Both the position numbers and the translations under genes were made by a program. The notes beneath the pieces are model-generated. The model saw only the letters and a list, made by a program, of their open reading frames with translations. It was not told where the DNA came from and did not search any database. Shown in pieces: positions 34,410 to 48,277 of a stretch of 64,000 bases of DNA. The stretch is taken from positions 31,313,466 to 31,377,465 of the forward strand of contig OX393577.1 in NCBI GenBank assembly GCA_947652605.1. Direction: 5' to 3'. The DNA comes from Elmis aenea. Its lineage: Eukaryota > Arthropoda > Insecta > Coleoptera > Elmidae. The stretch's first letter is position 1. Every line of letters starts with the position of its first letter.

Positions 34410-36106
34410 AGTATATATTTATTTTATATGAAAACTGAGAATTATTATTATAATTAGGTACATTATTATACCGAATAATATGTAACACAAAGTAATTGAA
34501 ATTAAGTAATATTTATAATATGTTGGAAAAATGTATGTGCAGTATTTAGGTACAAAAATAAGTTTAAATTCACCATTTTGGGGAAAAGCTTTTGCTACTT
34601 CAATAACTTTTGGTCACATCTTGTTGCTATTTTATTAACTTAATATTTCAAATAAACATATTTTTACACAAAAATTTAAGAATGATATACCTAAACCCTA
34701 AACTACAATTGACATTGTTTGAACCAGCGTTAAACTTACTTAGTTTTTAAATATTTGCTACTAAACAATAACTTTCCTTTGTTACACTAGGCGTTGTGGC
34801 CTATAATAACTAAATATTCGTAACTTTATTTCTATTTACATACCCTTAAGTATAATATTTAAAAATTACTAGTAGCAATCAAGCTTGAAACATTTTTACA
34901 ATACACTTGCATTTTTTGTCGTTTAATTCCTGTAAACCCAACTTCTCATGACTCATAAAATATGTTTTGTTATAAATCGCTCAAATTGATCATTAGATCT
35001 AAGTTCAATCATAAAAGTATAGAAAATAGTTGCCATAAGGAAGTCATGCAAATCCATTAAGTACTGAACAAACTAAAGTCCATGAATGTTTATGTATAAA
35101 ATATATGACGAAATGACTTAAGCACAAAATTGTTGCAATTTCTATTTTAGATTAAGCTGAAATTAATGTAGATCAATATGAATATTTCCAATATTTTATT
35201 TTTCTATATATACGTAAAATGAAACACTAAGCGAAAATTGTAACAGTTTTGTCAATCTGTGTTAACGGTCAGATTTTCTGTTTTAAAATATTAAAACAGT
35301 GTTTTGTGTAATCATCTCGTTAAGCGAAACTCAAGCTTTTTTAAATTTAAAGATTTAAAGGGTACACTGTTATAAATGTACCGAATTAAATTTTGATTTA
35401 GCTTCGTCAAGCAATATTAATTACAGTTGATACATCAAGAACAATTTAAAAAGATATCAGCAATTTCATTATCCAAGGTTACAATTGTTTAATAATATAC
35501 CCACCTGAATGCGTGTGTCTAGAATAAAAATTCGCCTATAATGCAATTAATAATATTTTATTATACACTCGCTTACTTAACGACCAGGACAAAACTACCT
35601 GGGTAATTAATTTTTAATAGTGAATTAATTTACATATGGTTTTAATGGTGTTCTATTTATTGCTATGGAAGTGTAGCTCAGTTGCATGAAGTAAATTTAT
35701 TTTAACAAATGATTACCATTCCTTTATGGAGCGTTTAATGTCACAGTCAAGTTCAGTTGCGTCAAAATAGGTGGTATTCAGATTTACCGGTTGGTATAAA
35801 ATATTACTGCATGTAATATAGGTACTTTAGATAATTGTCCCATGAAATACTCGCAAAGTTATTTATTAAATTGCAGCAATTTCTTGTTTTCTTATGAAAT
35901 ATAAAACTTTTGTTTTAAGTGGTGCATTATTTTTAAGCTAAATTAAAATAGGGACAAATAAAATTTATCAAGAAGTCTGAAGCTATAGAGGACCATGAAT
36001 TTAAATAATATTAAAATGTTTTTATTTTACAGAGCGTAATAAAATCTACAACCTTTTTCCCAAAATTATTTTTGTGCAACCAAGTATAATCGAGTTTTTA
36101 ACGATA
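34410..36106. other. AT-rich DNA, nothing recognised
   Basis: The interval starts with a consensus donor GTAAGTATAT at 34407 (plus strand), which could close a non-coding 5' exon of the downstream UNC93-like gene, but no promoter element supports this. No other feature was seen. Confidence 0.3.
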
Positions 36107-36114
36107 AAAAAAAG

Positions 36115-37249
36115 CAGGGACTGAAAACGGAACGAAAACGAAAACGTTAAACGAAATTAACCGAAATTTTTTTAAGAACGAAAACGAAATAAATATTTTC
36201 CAAAACCGGTTTTAACCGGTTTTATCGCTATTTCAATTTTATTTGTTAATTACAAACGCGAATTTAACTTCTTTGCTGGGGAGACTCCAAGAGGCAGTAA
36301 AAAATCTCACTTGAAATAAGTGAGCTTCACTTTTCTCCATATATTTACGTGAATATGTATTAACAACTTTATTGTTTATACTTGCAATTTCGTGTAACAC
36401 AATTAACGGTACAGATATTCCCTATTTCTAATTTGTTTTTTAGATCATCAATATAGAATATACACTTGATTGGATATATATTATCAATGTGTATGTTTTA
36501 TTTGCGTTTAGACATAATAATAGTAAATTTATTCTTACTTTGAAAAGGACTAATGTAAAAGAAGATTTATTGGAAGATGTGTTGCTAGTAAGATTTAACG
36601 GAATGTGAAAATGTATGTTGTATGGTATGTACAAACTATAAAGTTAAAGTATATTTCAAGTTAATATAATTTTTTTTAATATCTTTTTTATTTATGACAT
36701 TTAGTAAATTATCCACTTGATTCATTCTTTTGTCTTTTTAAATAATTACAGCGGGATCTTATTTAATTCAAATGCATAGATTTTTAGTACTAAAACAAAT
36801 TTAAAACAGCACGCTATAATTTCATATTTTTAGATAAAGATCGTGTGTCTAATTTAACCTAATCACGTTGTGTTTTTGCACCTTACGGGTGTTAAACTTA
36901 ATAAAATGGTTAAATGTTAATGTGTTTAACGATTTCGTAAATTTAATATGGCGATGGTTCGCCAGTCTAAAATATGCTGTCCGTGAGCATCAAACCCCAT
37001 CGTCATCGTTTACATGTTAGTTGAGACGCAAATATTGTTATCGTATTTATAGAGGGTTGTGGTGACTAGAAAAAAAAATGATTTTTTTACGACAAAAAAA
37101 ATATTGTAAAACCGGTTTTAACCGTTATTATTTCGGTTCACGAAAACGAAAAAAGAATTTTTTCGGTTAGAACGAAAAGAACGAAAACGATATATTTCGT
37201 TTTCGTTCCGAACAGAAACGAACAGATTTTTTTTCGTTTTTAGTCCCTG
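36115..37249. mobile_element. hAT MITE family A, copy 1
   Basis: A 1135-bp element with termini CAGGGACTGAAAACGG and CGTTTTTAGTCCCTG, flanked on both sides by aaaaaaag, an exact 8-bp duplication. The ends carry arrays of GAACGAAAACG and AAAACCGGTTTTAACC. The interior includes GAGACTCCAAGAGGCAGTAA and a small hairpin (TCTCACTTGAAATAAGTGAG). Two further copies lie at 53406 and 57303 (reversed). No transposase ORF is present. Confidence 0.88.
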
Positions 37250-37259
37250 AAAAAAAGCC

Positions 37260-39100
37260 CATTTTGAATTTTGTTTATTGTCTAGCGTGCCATGGAACTG
37301 TTTTAAAAAGTTAAAGCATCACTGAATAGGTCTCAGAAAGGGGTCAATTTGTCTAATTTAAACTTCTTTGTAGCTCTTACCGCTTACGAAATCCCAATAG
37401 TGGCATTTTTATGAGGACCACCATATAGTTACATGAAAGCAACGCCTTTTATCTCAGTAAACATAATTATTTAGTTTAGGTTCAAAAGCAATTAATTTGC
37501 GTTCAATTTGTAATTCAAATCCGGAATGAACTTTTCTTTTGATGCTACATATAGTTAGCGGTTTTAAAAAACTTTTTTGCTTGTTTTTTTTTTTAGCTCA
37601 GTTTAAAAGCCTTCGATTTAAATTCGATTTTGTCTTCCGACAAAATTAATTTCCTTGAAAGAACGAATTACAATTTCTGCGTTAAAATGATTTAGCATAT
37701 TATACCTTAGCACAAAGTTAACGTTACGAATTAATAAGGTGATATTATCAAATAAAAATATATGTATTATAACCTTTCTTCTAAATATTCATGTTAATGG
37801 GTATCGAGGAACCAAAACCTAATAATATAACAGAACTTTTGAATGGCCGTTTTAAATGACAATATTTGTAGTTGACTGTTGAATGACATTCACACTATAA
37901 ATAAACAAGGAATAAAGCTGACAGTGCACGTTTCAAATTTGTGAAAGCGTTATACTACCCAATTCAGTGATATCTTGTTAAATCCAGTATGATCCCGCTC
38001 TAGGAATTTATATTCCGTTATGCTGAGGCAACTAACTCCTGGTTACATTAGCAAGCGAATTCATAATAATTTGATTAATTTTCCTTTTATTTTATTTTGT
38101 TAAATTAGATGACCATCGACAGTTAAACTAACTGCTTATTGTGGCTCTGTTTCTTTCATTTGCTCTAATTTTTTCTTTCGATCTTAATAAATTGGATTTA
38201 TAGTGACGTATTTTTGTGAAAGTATCTAAAAGGCCGAGATATTATTGTTGTTGTGTGAAGTCACGTTATAATTAAATAACAAAGCTAGTAATGGATCTAT
38301 AAAAAAAATCAAATATATTGATTAGTGCATTTTAATAAAATTTGTAAATTGTCCTGGTAATTATGAAAATCAAATAGAACTATTTGTAAAGTCTATTGAC
38401 AATTTAAAAATTTATAAGATTGTTTTATGCCAACGTAAAATAGAAGTGCTTTCTTTGTTTGATACAGATTTCTAAATTCTTTTCCATGCCGAATATGGAA
38501 AAAAAATTTAATTGTAACATATTTTCTTTAATGATCGCTGAAAAATAGTTTTATTTGTGCCTTATGTTATTAAACTGCCTATTGTTAAGTTCAACTTAGT
38601 GTTTTTCAAACTTAGAGAAATTGGTAAAATGTTGTTTTGCGCTAAAATTTCAAAAATACATAATGATGTAAACCAGTAATGGCTTCAAGATGCACTAAAG
38701 TATATTCTATGTACATAATATTTGCATTATTACTGGTACAGGAAAGTAAAATTTACGCCGTTGGCATAAATAATTATTACAAATCACAATGTTCCCAACT
38801 GGCCTATTCCTTCATTCATACGATTAAAATTAGTTTATTTTCAATTTTTTTCATTTTATTATTTACCATTGAACTTTCCCATACATGGTAGTTTTCACGT
38901 GTATCCTACTACTAATTGCAACGAATTTGAACAAACCGTCACTTAATGTGAAATAAGCTTTCACTACATTAACAATTCTAGTTACATCTTTAACAAAAAC
39001 TATTCTTATGCTGCACGAAGAACTGTTGTTATACCATTGTTACTCGCAGTTTGTTTTATTGCAGTTTGTAACATGTAAAATTTTTTGAATATCAGTGACA
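37260..39100. other. AT-rich DNA with a small MITE fragment
   Basis: Around 37318-37430 a fragment (TAGCTCTTACCGCTTACGAA and flanking) matches the right arm of the large palindromic element at 39107-40372. No ORF of interest was found in the rest. Confidence 0.35.
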
Positions 39101-39106
39101 AATATA

Positions 39107-40372
39107 CAGGGTTCTCGTTTTTCGCGGGCCACTATGGGGATCTCGTAAACGGTAAAGAGTTACGACTTCGGTTAAATTGGGACAAAGTTGTATATTCAGA
39201 TGCTTAATAATTTGATGCAAACAGAACTTATCTAGCTCTTTTAGTTTTTGAAATATAGGGAAAAAAGTAAAAAAGTGGATTTTTGTTTTTTGCCCGTAAC
39301 TTTTTCATTTGAAGTCGGATTTCATTTTTGTAAAAACATTTTCATGGCCACTTTTTGCTAGGAATCAAATTCCCCAATTATATTTTCCGTGCGACGTTTC
39401 GTTTTTTTAAAACCATCATCAGGTCAATTTTTTTATATGGACGCTATATCTGATTTTAACGCCAATTTGTAGAGCATTTTATTCTGAATTCGACAATGCA
39501 TAACGGTTGGCACTTTTTTGAAACAATTGTTGTTAAAAATGGCAAAAACAAATATTTTATTTAAAACAAATTCTAATCGGCATGATAAATAATTGTCTTT
39601 GTCCCTTTTTTCTTGGAAGAAGGTGAGTAAACCCTATGAAATTACTATTAAAGGGATTTAATTAAAAAAATAGGTATTAATAAATATGTTAGGAATGCAT
39701 TAACATTGTTCACTTATTAGCAAATATTTTTAGAATATTTTCTTCGGTTAAGTAATAAATTCCTCTAAAATGTGTATTTAATCCCTTATTTGACATACAA
39801 TTATTTGTAACAAAATTTTCGTAATCAAATAATATAAGTGTTCATAGTTTACAAAAAACGTCCAGAAATCTGTTTACGCTTTTTGCTTATTAGAAGTCAT
39901 TAACGCAGATAAATGGCATAACTCGTTATTTTTTGTTACAAATAATTGTATGCCAAATAAGGATTAAATATACATTTTAGAGAAATTTATTACTTTACCG
40001 AAGAAAATATTCTAAAAATATTTGTTAATAAGTGAACAATGTTAATGCATTCCTAACATATTTATTATTACCTATTTTTTTAATTAGTAGTTTTATGCGG
40101 TTTACTTACCTGTTTCCAAGGAAAAAGTGGCCATGAAAATGTTTTTACAAAAATGAAATTTGACCTCAAATGAAAAAGTTACGGGCGAAAAACAAAAATC
40201 CACTTTTTTACTTTTTTCCCTATATCTTAAAAACTAAAAGAGCTAGATAAGTTCTGTTTGCGTCAAATTATTAAGCACCTGAATATACAACTTTGCCCCA
40301 ATTTAACCGAAGTCGTAACTCTTACCGTTTACGAGATCCCCATAGTATGGCCCGCGAAAAACGAGAACCCTG
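39107..40372. mobile_element. Large (1.27 kb) palindromic element, TA flanked
   Basis: The ends are CAGGGTTCTCGTTTTTCGCG and the inverse CGCGAAAAACGAGAACCCTG, each next to TA. Outer arms of about 300 bp (GGGGATCTCGTAAACGGTAA against its inverse near 40340; AAAAATGAAATCCGAC-type block against 40150) enclose a second long palindrome (about 39600-40110) with GTTAGGAATGCATTAACATT and its inverse. The centre lies near 39860. The inner palindrome may be a nested insertion. There is no transposase. Confidence 0.8.
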
Positions 40373-40379
40373 TATAACT

Positions 40380-42360
40380 ACTTTCTATTAAATTTTGTTA
40401 AAAAATAAAATCTAATTTTCTACAAGCAGCGCATTATCAAGTACAGAACACAGGAATACTTGCCCTATTTGTAACAAAATTAGTGATGTAAGCTAGTAAA
40501 CAACTTCATCTGTTACACTTTTACATGTCGAGGATTCCCTGAAACTATGTACATATTTTTTAAAGAATAGTTTATGAAAATCATAGTCATTGTAAATTTC
40601 AATAATTTACACGCCCTTCTCACACTTATACTGAAAATCCTCGACTACCCAACGTAACCCGCCTTTCCTCAACACGTTGAGCGCCAAATGACCGTCCGTG
40701 GACATTTTCAATGTAGGTTTTCTTTAGCGCCTCGTGGTCGCAGACGCAATTTATACCGGGTGATTCAGTTCGACTCTGGCACCGCTATTATTTTGTTATT
40801 TTAAGAGTAACCCCGATCAATCTTATATTTTTGTATATCGCAGAAAAATCTCTACCTATGACGTTAAATGTTTTTTCTAAGATGCAATATATTAGACTGG
40901 TGATAATCAACTTTCTTTTTGAAATGATATAGTACACTTTTTTTTATTAACTCTCATATAGTGTTTAATTCTAAATCCGATCTATATAAAAATAAACTGC
41001 AATGTCAAAATCAGCCAAAATGTATAAGCCAAAATTATTATTTTCACATAAAATATTACTACTATAATGTATGCATTACTCACGTAGATTTTCAAGATAG
41101 CGTCTCCTCACATGAATTATTGCGGTCTACTGCAATTCATATTTCAGCAAATCTAAACTTACCTCTTAACATTAGTGCTTAAATTAGTTTAGTTTTCTAT
41201 CAAACCGAATAATAATTTTTGTAGAAAATGCCACGACTGCAATCGAAACAAAAATATTAAGCTTTGTGGAAACACGCAATATAATTAAGTATTTAAAAGT
41301 GAATCGGAACACCTGATCAAAATAATTATAACAAAGCTTTTGCGTAGGAGATAAAATTTTTGTTAAAATTTGTGTTAGTAAAAAAGTTAATTTTATTAGC
41401 AACTCAATGTCACAAAAAAATTAAATCTGTGTTTCATTAGTTTTAATTCTTTTAATTAATCGATAGGCGATGGTTTGGTTATACGAATTTTAAGCTAATG
41501 TTTATATTAGTTAAACACAACTTCATTTATCTATCTATACATTCAACTTCGTCAACTATGAATGCACCGCATGTATTAGATTTAAAATTCACATTGCAGA
41601 TTTAGATTGTAATGGCATTATACAAAAAGCAGGTCAGTGCCATACTTTCTATATATAAGTTAATTGTAATGCCTTTATTGAACAACATTGTTCAAGAAAG
41701 TAATATGTTATTGTTTTGAGGCAAAAAGCACGAATTAAATTTTTATTTATTTCAAAAATATTTTGAATGGTCAGTTTCTTAACATTTTCAAGTAAAATCA
41801 CAAACAATTGGAAAGTTTTTAAATTCGTGGCAATAATTAATGATTTTAACACTTAAGCACATCCGAGTCTCATATTTATTTATATTTATTGTTTTTCAAG
41901 CTGAAACTTGTTTGTAGCGTATAAAATCGACGTTTCATCTCTATTGCAAGGTTTATCTTCAGGACGCTGCAGTTTTTATTGTAGCTGATTAATTTACAAA
42001 TTAAAGATGTTTCTTACAACGGCGATATATTTAATTCCAAAGGACAAAATTTTACCCTAAAAACACAGAACTTTTAGTTGAGTCTTATAAATTGAAACTT
42101 GAAATCTACCATTAACCATGAAATTTTTAGGTAAATGAGTCAGGCAAATGATAAATAAATAAAAGTCAATTTTCAGATAATATACTGGAGAATATCTAAA
42201 TAGAAATACATCTTGCTTCTATCAATGATTTGTGACTCTCAAGTTATTAAAGTGTAGTGTTTTAGCGTAACGGCAAATATATTTAATAGATTTTAATAGA
42301 TTAATTTAATTCTTAAAATTTCTTTCAACTTCTTTCAAATTTGGCAGTATGCTTACCTGC
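40380..42360. other. AT-rich DNA with a truncated repeat
   Basis: At about 40668-40775 a GC-richer piece (AACACGTTGAGCGCCAAATG ... GCGCCTCGTGGTCGC) followed by TTATACCGGGTGATTCAG looks like joined repeat fragments. The ORFs in 40961-41852 show no domain and are rich in I/N/F/Y. Confidence 0.35.
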
Positions 42361-42374
42361 TATACTTAGTAGGA

Positions 42375-43074
42375 TAAAGTGACTAGATGTTTTTGGGTCA
42401 ATTAGGGGACATTTATTTTTTGAAAAAAATATTTATACAAACAAAATATTTTATTCTCACAAAAAAATTATGACACGTCAGAACTAGTTAACTTGGCTAC
42501 CAAATGACTAGCAATGTGTGTGTGTGTTTGTCTTAAAAAAACTACATTTTGGTTAGGTTTAATATTAAACATTTTAATAAATATTACAATATCAAAAACT
42601 GTATTTTTCAGAACTGTGTATTATTTAAGTAATTTTGTATCATTTTTTAAAATGTTGTAAACTTCGTGCCGAGAAACATTCAGATTGTATTTTGTTTGTA
42701 TTACGCTTTTTAGTGTTTCAACATTTAATTCAGTTTTATCTGATGTCCAATATTCATTAAATTTTTAAAAAAACTCTTATGCGAAGCATTACTTCCAGGT
42801 AAAGAACACGCAAATCTAACATTCTTTTTAAATGTTGGCATGGCACAAAATTCTGCTCAAAATGTTTGAAGATCTCTATCCACTTTCATGTCCGATTCTA
42901 TATTAACATTAATCCAATCCGGCATCTTTTATTCTGTGATATTGTTTTAAATACGAAACCTAATGAAAAAGTGCATTTTCATTTGAATTTTTATGGGAAA
43001 CGTTTTAAGGGACATTTGTAAGTGGGGGACAATAAGTTCAAATGTGGGACAATGGGGGACGTCTAGTCGCTTTA
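42375..43074. mobile_element. Short hAT element with decayed transposase fragment
   Basis: A 700-bp element with termini TAAAGTGACTAGATG and the inverse CGTCTAGTCGCTTTA, flanked by tagtagga and tagtagta (8 bp, one mismatch). Subterminal copies of AGGGGACA/GGGGGACAATGG occur at both ends. The interior keeps a frameshifted piece of transposase on the minus strand. Confidence 0.75.
42621..42860 (-). pseudogene. hAT transposase dimerisation-domain remnant, frameshifted
   Basis: The minus strand reads MPTFKKNVRFACSLPGSNAS in one frame (from about 42841), then shifts and continues with EYWTSDKTELNVETLKSVIQ and ends VYNILKNDTKLLK at a stop near 42623. The LPGSNAS...VFSLM-type block and the following TSDK..LNVETLK pattern are characteristic of the C-terminal domain of one group of hAT transposases. 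The frameshift falls where 'VERVFSLM' should be, so the fragment is dead. Confidence 0.7.
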
Positions 43075-43084
43075 TAGTAGTACG

Positions 43085-45430
43085 TTTTTCGTCATGGCAA
43101 AGCCCACTGAACTCCTCATTACAGCTTCTCTGTCTTGAGGTTACACAAGTCTTTGTTCCAAGAAAATTTTTAATGCAGGTTAAATATATCAATTTTTTCA
43201 AGTGGCGGCATTATCACTAAAATTATTCCGGTAAAATTTTAATAAATATGTATGACACAAAGTTCTAGTTTTAAGGACGCTCACTGGTAGCATCCGATAT
43301 TTTACAATTGGTAATTCCATTCGCAGAGTTGGTATTGTTATTTTCAGTTATATAATGATTTTTAACGCAGTTAAACTTTTCATTGCGGATAGGATATCAA
43401 GGTCTCTGGCTTATAATTATAGAGCATTTTTCTTTGTTTCTAATAATGAATGGATGGTAACAACAAACAATACTACAATAAACACATGTATTAGATTTTT
43501 TGACAAATAATTAAATTATTCTTCGTATTAAGTAAATGTCTAAGCTACAAAAAAATTGTCGGGTGAAACCGAAAATTGTTAACCTATTTTATTAAAATGT
43601 AAAATATATGATTTGTCATATTTTTCGAAACAACGTCTTGCAAAATTGTGATACTCAATACAAATTAATCCAATTGACTATCTGATTACCCAACGCATGT
43701 TATTATTCAATGTTGTTAAAGATTTCCTTGTTACCGCGTATGAATTACTGCTAATTATGAGATTTATTGATAAAACCATTTACCATCAATGAAAATGCGC
43801 AACCAACCGTTAAAGGTCAATTCGGCAGTTTAACAAAAAGGATATGTGCAATATTTGTTTTAAAAATCCCAGCGGAAGTCCATAATTCCAGTAATTTTAT
43901 GAAAAATGGCATATCTACAATCAAAAACGCTTAAATCGTTGAAGTCGCGGTATGCATTTGGAATACAATACAATAATTAAATTGATAAGTAATTAAATTA
44001 AAGTATATTCACGTTCATTCTATTTTTTGTAAGTAATTGTATTGTGCAGCTTTTAACACTCTCTTCAAGTTAATATAACATCTCAAGGATCTATAGAGAA
44101 TGTGCTAAACCTAACCACAGTGCAACTTTATTTTCCATCCAACCACTCAAACGCAATATTTTTGTGTCCTTTAAATTAATTTTCGTTTTTACTGAATATT
44201 TTTATAATTTACTAGATCAATTTATCTAGTTTTATCTAATATGTATGGTTTGTTTAGCAAAAAAATAATCAATTTTTCGGTATTCCACGTAATACTGGTT
44301 GAAATTTTATGCTTCATAAACAATATAAGCATTAAGTGAAATCCCATTATGTTTGATAAAATAATAACCTAGTTCTAAAAATACTCAAATACACCTGGTT
44401 GGTACATATATGAATAAGTTATACCTTAATTACTTCGAAAAGTTCCTTAAGGACAAAGGCGAACACACGAAGGTCAAGTTTTTCAAAGCATAGAACAATA
44501 AAAGGAACCTCATACGAATTGAGGTAGGCTTTAATCATATTTATTATGAATTTATTGTCAACGAAATAATTAATTACTACGTGATTGGTATGTAGTTAAA
44601 ACAAGAAATTTTATTGCTAGCTCTGCCATTCACACCAAGAACATTACAAGTGAATTTAGAAGCTTTCTGTTCGTTTTTAATTTCATGAAATAACTTGTCG
44701 GATAATATGTCATAAATTTTTTTTTAATGTATATAATAATACCTTTTTTAGACCTAATTTTAATGGTTGATTATAACGATTGTTATAATGAATTTAATAA
44801 ACAAAATTGATTTTATTGTCCTAGAATGATTAAACTTGAAATTTAGTTTATTAGCTTAACAACGAATTGTTATGTACATGTCATCACAGCACTTTTATTC
44901 ATTCATAAATTGATATAATTACTTGTTATCGAGGAAACCCGTGTCACTATAAAATATATGGTGAGTTATACATCAAGGTTGTGGCCGCAACCTGAAATTA
45001 TCTTCATTTGTTATGCAACTCATCATGAAATTGTACCTTAGTCTTCTTCGATCTTCAGTGTGGTGAAAAACCAGAAATTCATTGCAACAAAAATTATTTC
45101 GAAAAGGAATGCGGTTGACAGATTTATTGATTTAAACTTTTATCGATAAATTTGACTTTTATTGCATATTTGATGATTTTACGAAGCGCCAGGATTTAAA
45201 ACTCATTTAATTTTATATTGTGCCACTGAATATGGTATTCGATTTTTCTCAGCATGCTAAAGTTTATGTTTGCCGTGAATCTCCAACTGATTTTCCGATC
45301 CTGCAACGGATGCAACGAAAGTGTTCTACAATGTTAAGTATTCGTTAATAATTATTTATTTATACACTAAATTTTCCAAATAAGACAGTTTAAAATAATT
45401 ATGGTTTTCAACCAATATTCGTTTTTTCAA
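43085..45430. other. AT-rich DNA, nothing recognised
   Basis: No coding frame or repeat boundary found. AT-rich simple-sequence tracts only. Confidence 0.35.
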
Positions 45431-45442
45431 TATCATCTAGAT

Positions 45443-45686
45443 CAGCGATTCTTAACCGGGGGGGCGCGGCCCCCCGGGGAGCCTTGAACAATTTATAAAA
45501 AGTTTTTACTTTTTAAAATATTGAAATCTTTAAAAAGAATATTTTTTGCTCCTAATTTTACTCGAACCATCGGAGAGATATCTTCTTAAATAAATCGTAA
45601 TAGTTTTGTTACTACAAACTAGGGGGCCGCGAAAATATTTTAGGATAATTAGGGGGCCGCAACTACTAAAAGGTTAAGAACCAATG
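45443..45686. mobile_element. hAT MITE with G/C homopolymer-rich end
   Basis: A 244-bp element with ends CAGCGATTCTTAACC and the inverse GGTTAAGAACCAATG, and flanks atctagat and atatagat (8 bp, one mismatch). GGGGGGGCGCGGCCCCCCGG follows the left end, and AGGGGGCCGC occurs twice near the right end. It carries no ORF. Confidence 0.82.
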
Positions 45687-45866
45687 ATATAGATGTAATT
45701 AAAAATTAAAATTATTTAAAAAATATGTTATCCATTACGTAAAAATTTTAAATTATTGATATTAATTATTATAGCTAGGTATAGGTAATCTACCTATTAA
45801 TTTTAATAAAAAAGTGAAATATAAATAATATGAAGATAAGCAAGTAAATTTCTGTCGTGAACATTG

Positions 45867-46047
45867 CACGAGGTCATAAAAAAAGTCTGCAACAAATGAT
45901 TTTTTTTTAAATATCGTTATAAAATTTTGTTATTTTTATCTTAAAATTAGTTTTAGGCCGTGCACCAACCTTTATTAAGAATTATTTTTTCTGAGAAGTC
46001 GATAATAAAAAATCTTTTCCATTTGTTGCAAACTTTTTGAATGACTG
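45867..46047. mobile_element. Deleted copy of the 'TCTGCAACAAATGGAAA' MITE
   Basis: About 180 bp. The left part AAAAAAAGTCTGCAACAAAT and the right part ATTTGTTGCAAACTTTTTGA are inverse. The interior GATAATAAAAAATCTTTTCC and TTAGTTTTAGGCCGTGCACC match copies at 18517 and 62266. The left border is eroded. Confidence 0.6.
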
Positions 46048-46905
46048 TAAGTTATTATTGTACATTATCATTTGCATCATAACTAATTTATGTATCCACT
46101 ATAATAAGACTTATATGTCATGAATGTATATTATAGTTTTCTAATCCCTAATATACTATTATCTGTAAAATACAGATTTTAAGGAAACTGTTTTTTAGCA
46201 GGACAACGAAATCTTTTTTTTTTTTTTCAATGTCCAGGACAATTTAAAAAAAATTGGTTCTTGGTGGACGGCTTTCTCGGATTCGTTCGTTTTAAATAGT
46301 TTCTTTCCATTGACATGTCAGTTTGCTACGATAACAATACTTGACAGGGTTCGATTTGCAAAAAAAAAAAAATCTGTAATAGAAACGCTGATATTACCCG
46401 AAATAATTTAAAGTAAGCGTAGATTCGACGTTTCATAACTAAACCGATACCTAGTTAATTTTCCTTATTGTAATAAAAGCAATAATACAGCAACGTAAAA
46501 TTAATTGTGTTTTATAATCACATATGACTTGTTAAATAAATGAGATTTGAAACAATCATGTCTAAAATCTATTTTTGTTGTTTTTTTTTTTGTAAATAGA
46601 ACGAAGTATATACGGTAACCTTGCATTTACTCACGCAACCTCATATTGAAAAACAATTTTATTTACGGAGAATTGTCAAATATAGCTTATGAAGCATACA
46701 CGAGAACATGTGTATAAAAAATGTATTAATATGTACTACCAAGTCAAGTATAAGTAGTCGTAATATGAAAAAGTTATTTTGAGAGAAACGTAAGGGATAA
46801 TAGTTCTAAATTGTTGCTTAATCTGAATTCTGCAAGCATCGCAGTACTTTTAGTATTGATATATTTTGAAATTGTACAGATTAGCGCCGTTACTTGTTCT
46901 TTATC

Positions 46906-47069
46906 CAGGGCCGGCTCGTGACGGTGAGCATATAATTGGGATATACTGATCAATGAAGAGGAAACCGGTCATGTTGCATATGAATTTATCTTGTCGGTTT
47001 TTAACCAGCCCGATCTTACTAAGCGGTTAAATTTTTTTACTTGGGCCCGCACTCGCTGTCGGTGCCCTG
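46906..47069. mobile_element. Possible short GC-rich MITE
   Basis: It opens CAGGGCCGGCTCGTGACGG and closes CGCTGTCGGTGCCCTG. The terminal CAGGGC/GCCCTG pair and the composition resemble the other hAT-like MITEs here, but no target duplication is visible, so this is tentative. Confidence 0.35.
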
Positions 47070-47074
47070 ACTGG

Positions 47075-48270
47075 ATACAAACGCGATCAAACTCCATGAC
47101 TTAAGCTTTCAGCTGCTTTTGTAATTACAAAATTTACATGTCTCGTGTATATTAAAGTTATAGAATTATTTTTAATTTTCTCATAGAAATAGTTTCGCAA
47201 ATCTATATCGGATGGGTAGATAACATTTGAATGAAGTCTTGGATCTTTAAATATAACGCCAACGATCTTTGTAAAATTTGTCGTCAAAATCACATTTACT
47301 GTTATTTTCTGACAATTTATTTGCAAGCAACTTAATTATGGCAACTTTTAATGACGTAACTTTATGCATTTCTTAAATTATTTTAATGTTTAGGGACTAG
47401 TTTTGTTATGCCCCATATTTTTGTGACCGCCACTGCTTGGTTTTTCGATGTACCTACATAAATACCGACCACATTAGCTTAAAAAAACTGAAAATTTTAG
47501 TAATGCTGCAAAATCACCGACTCCAACACGAACGTTTAAATCAAATATTATTCATCAAGCATACTTTGTTTAAAGTTTGTGGTTTTAAATATTTTTAACA
47601 ATACACATGCTAGTTATGACGAGAACTAAAAAAAAATCAGGTTCATACCCGTTTGTTATAACCAATAGTTGGTTATAGGAAACATGCTATTAGATACTTC
47701 CGTAACATCAAACATCAAGGACAACTCGTGGAAACGGACTTCGCGGTTTCGTTTCGTTAATAACAACAGCTTAATTGTTTAAATATAGTTACTAAAAAGA
47801 TATTTATGCAATTTTGCCAAAATTTTAACTTCAATTTATTGGCAAAAACGAATCTAAATCATCCCCTAATAAAATTCGAGATAGTTTTCAAAATTCTTGG
47901 GTACAAAATCAATATACGCTTAAAGAATAACCGAAAGCTTAGAGTTTCTTTAAACGAATATTTATAAAATACACTTGCATGTATAAAATGACTTTTATAC
48001 CGCCGTTTTGTATATTTAAGGCAGTTTTTTTTGTGATATTTGACAAATGAATAATAAACATTCAATATAGGAGCGCGCCAGTCTGGTCTGTTATTTTATC
48101 TTCTTTTTAATTATCGACCTTTGGGGCATGTGATAAATACACAAAATATTTTTTAATATATTCTATTTTAGTCGTCCTAATTTACAATTTTATCTAAACT
48201 GAAATACAATAACTGCTTTATTTTTATATCCAGTTACAACTTTAAAGAACTGTGTTTTATGTAAAGTTTA
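47075..48270. other. AT-rich DNA, nothing recognised
   Basis: ORFs at 47087-47326 and 47859-48065 (minus) show no domain; nothing else was noticed. Confidence 0.35.
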
Positions 48271-48277
48271 AAATATA

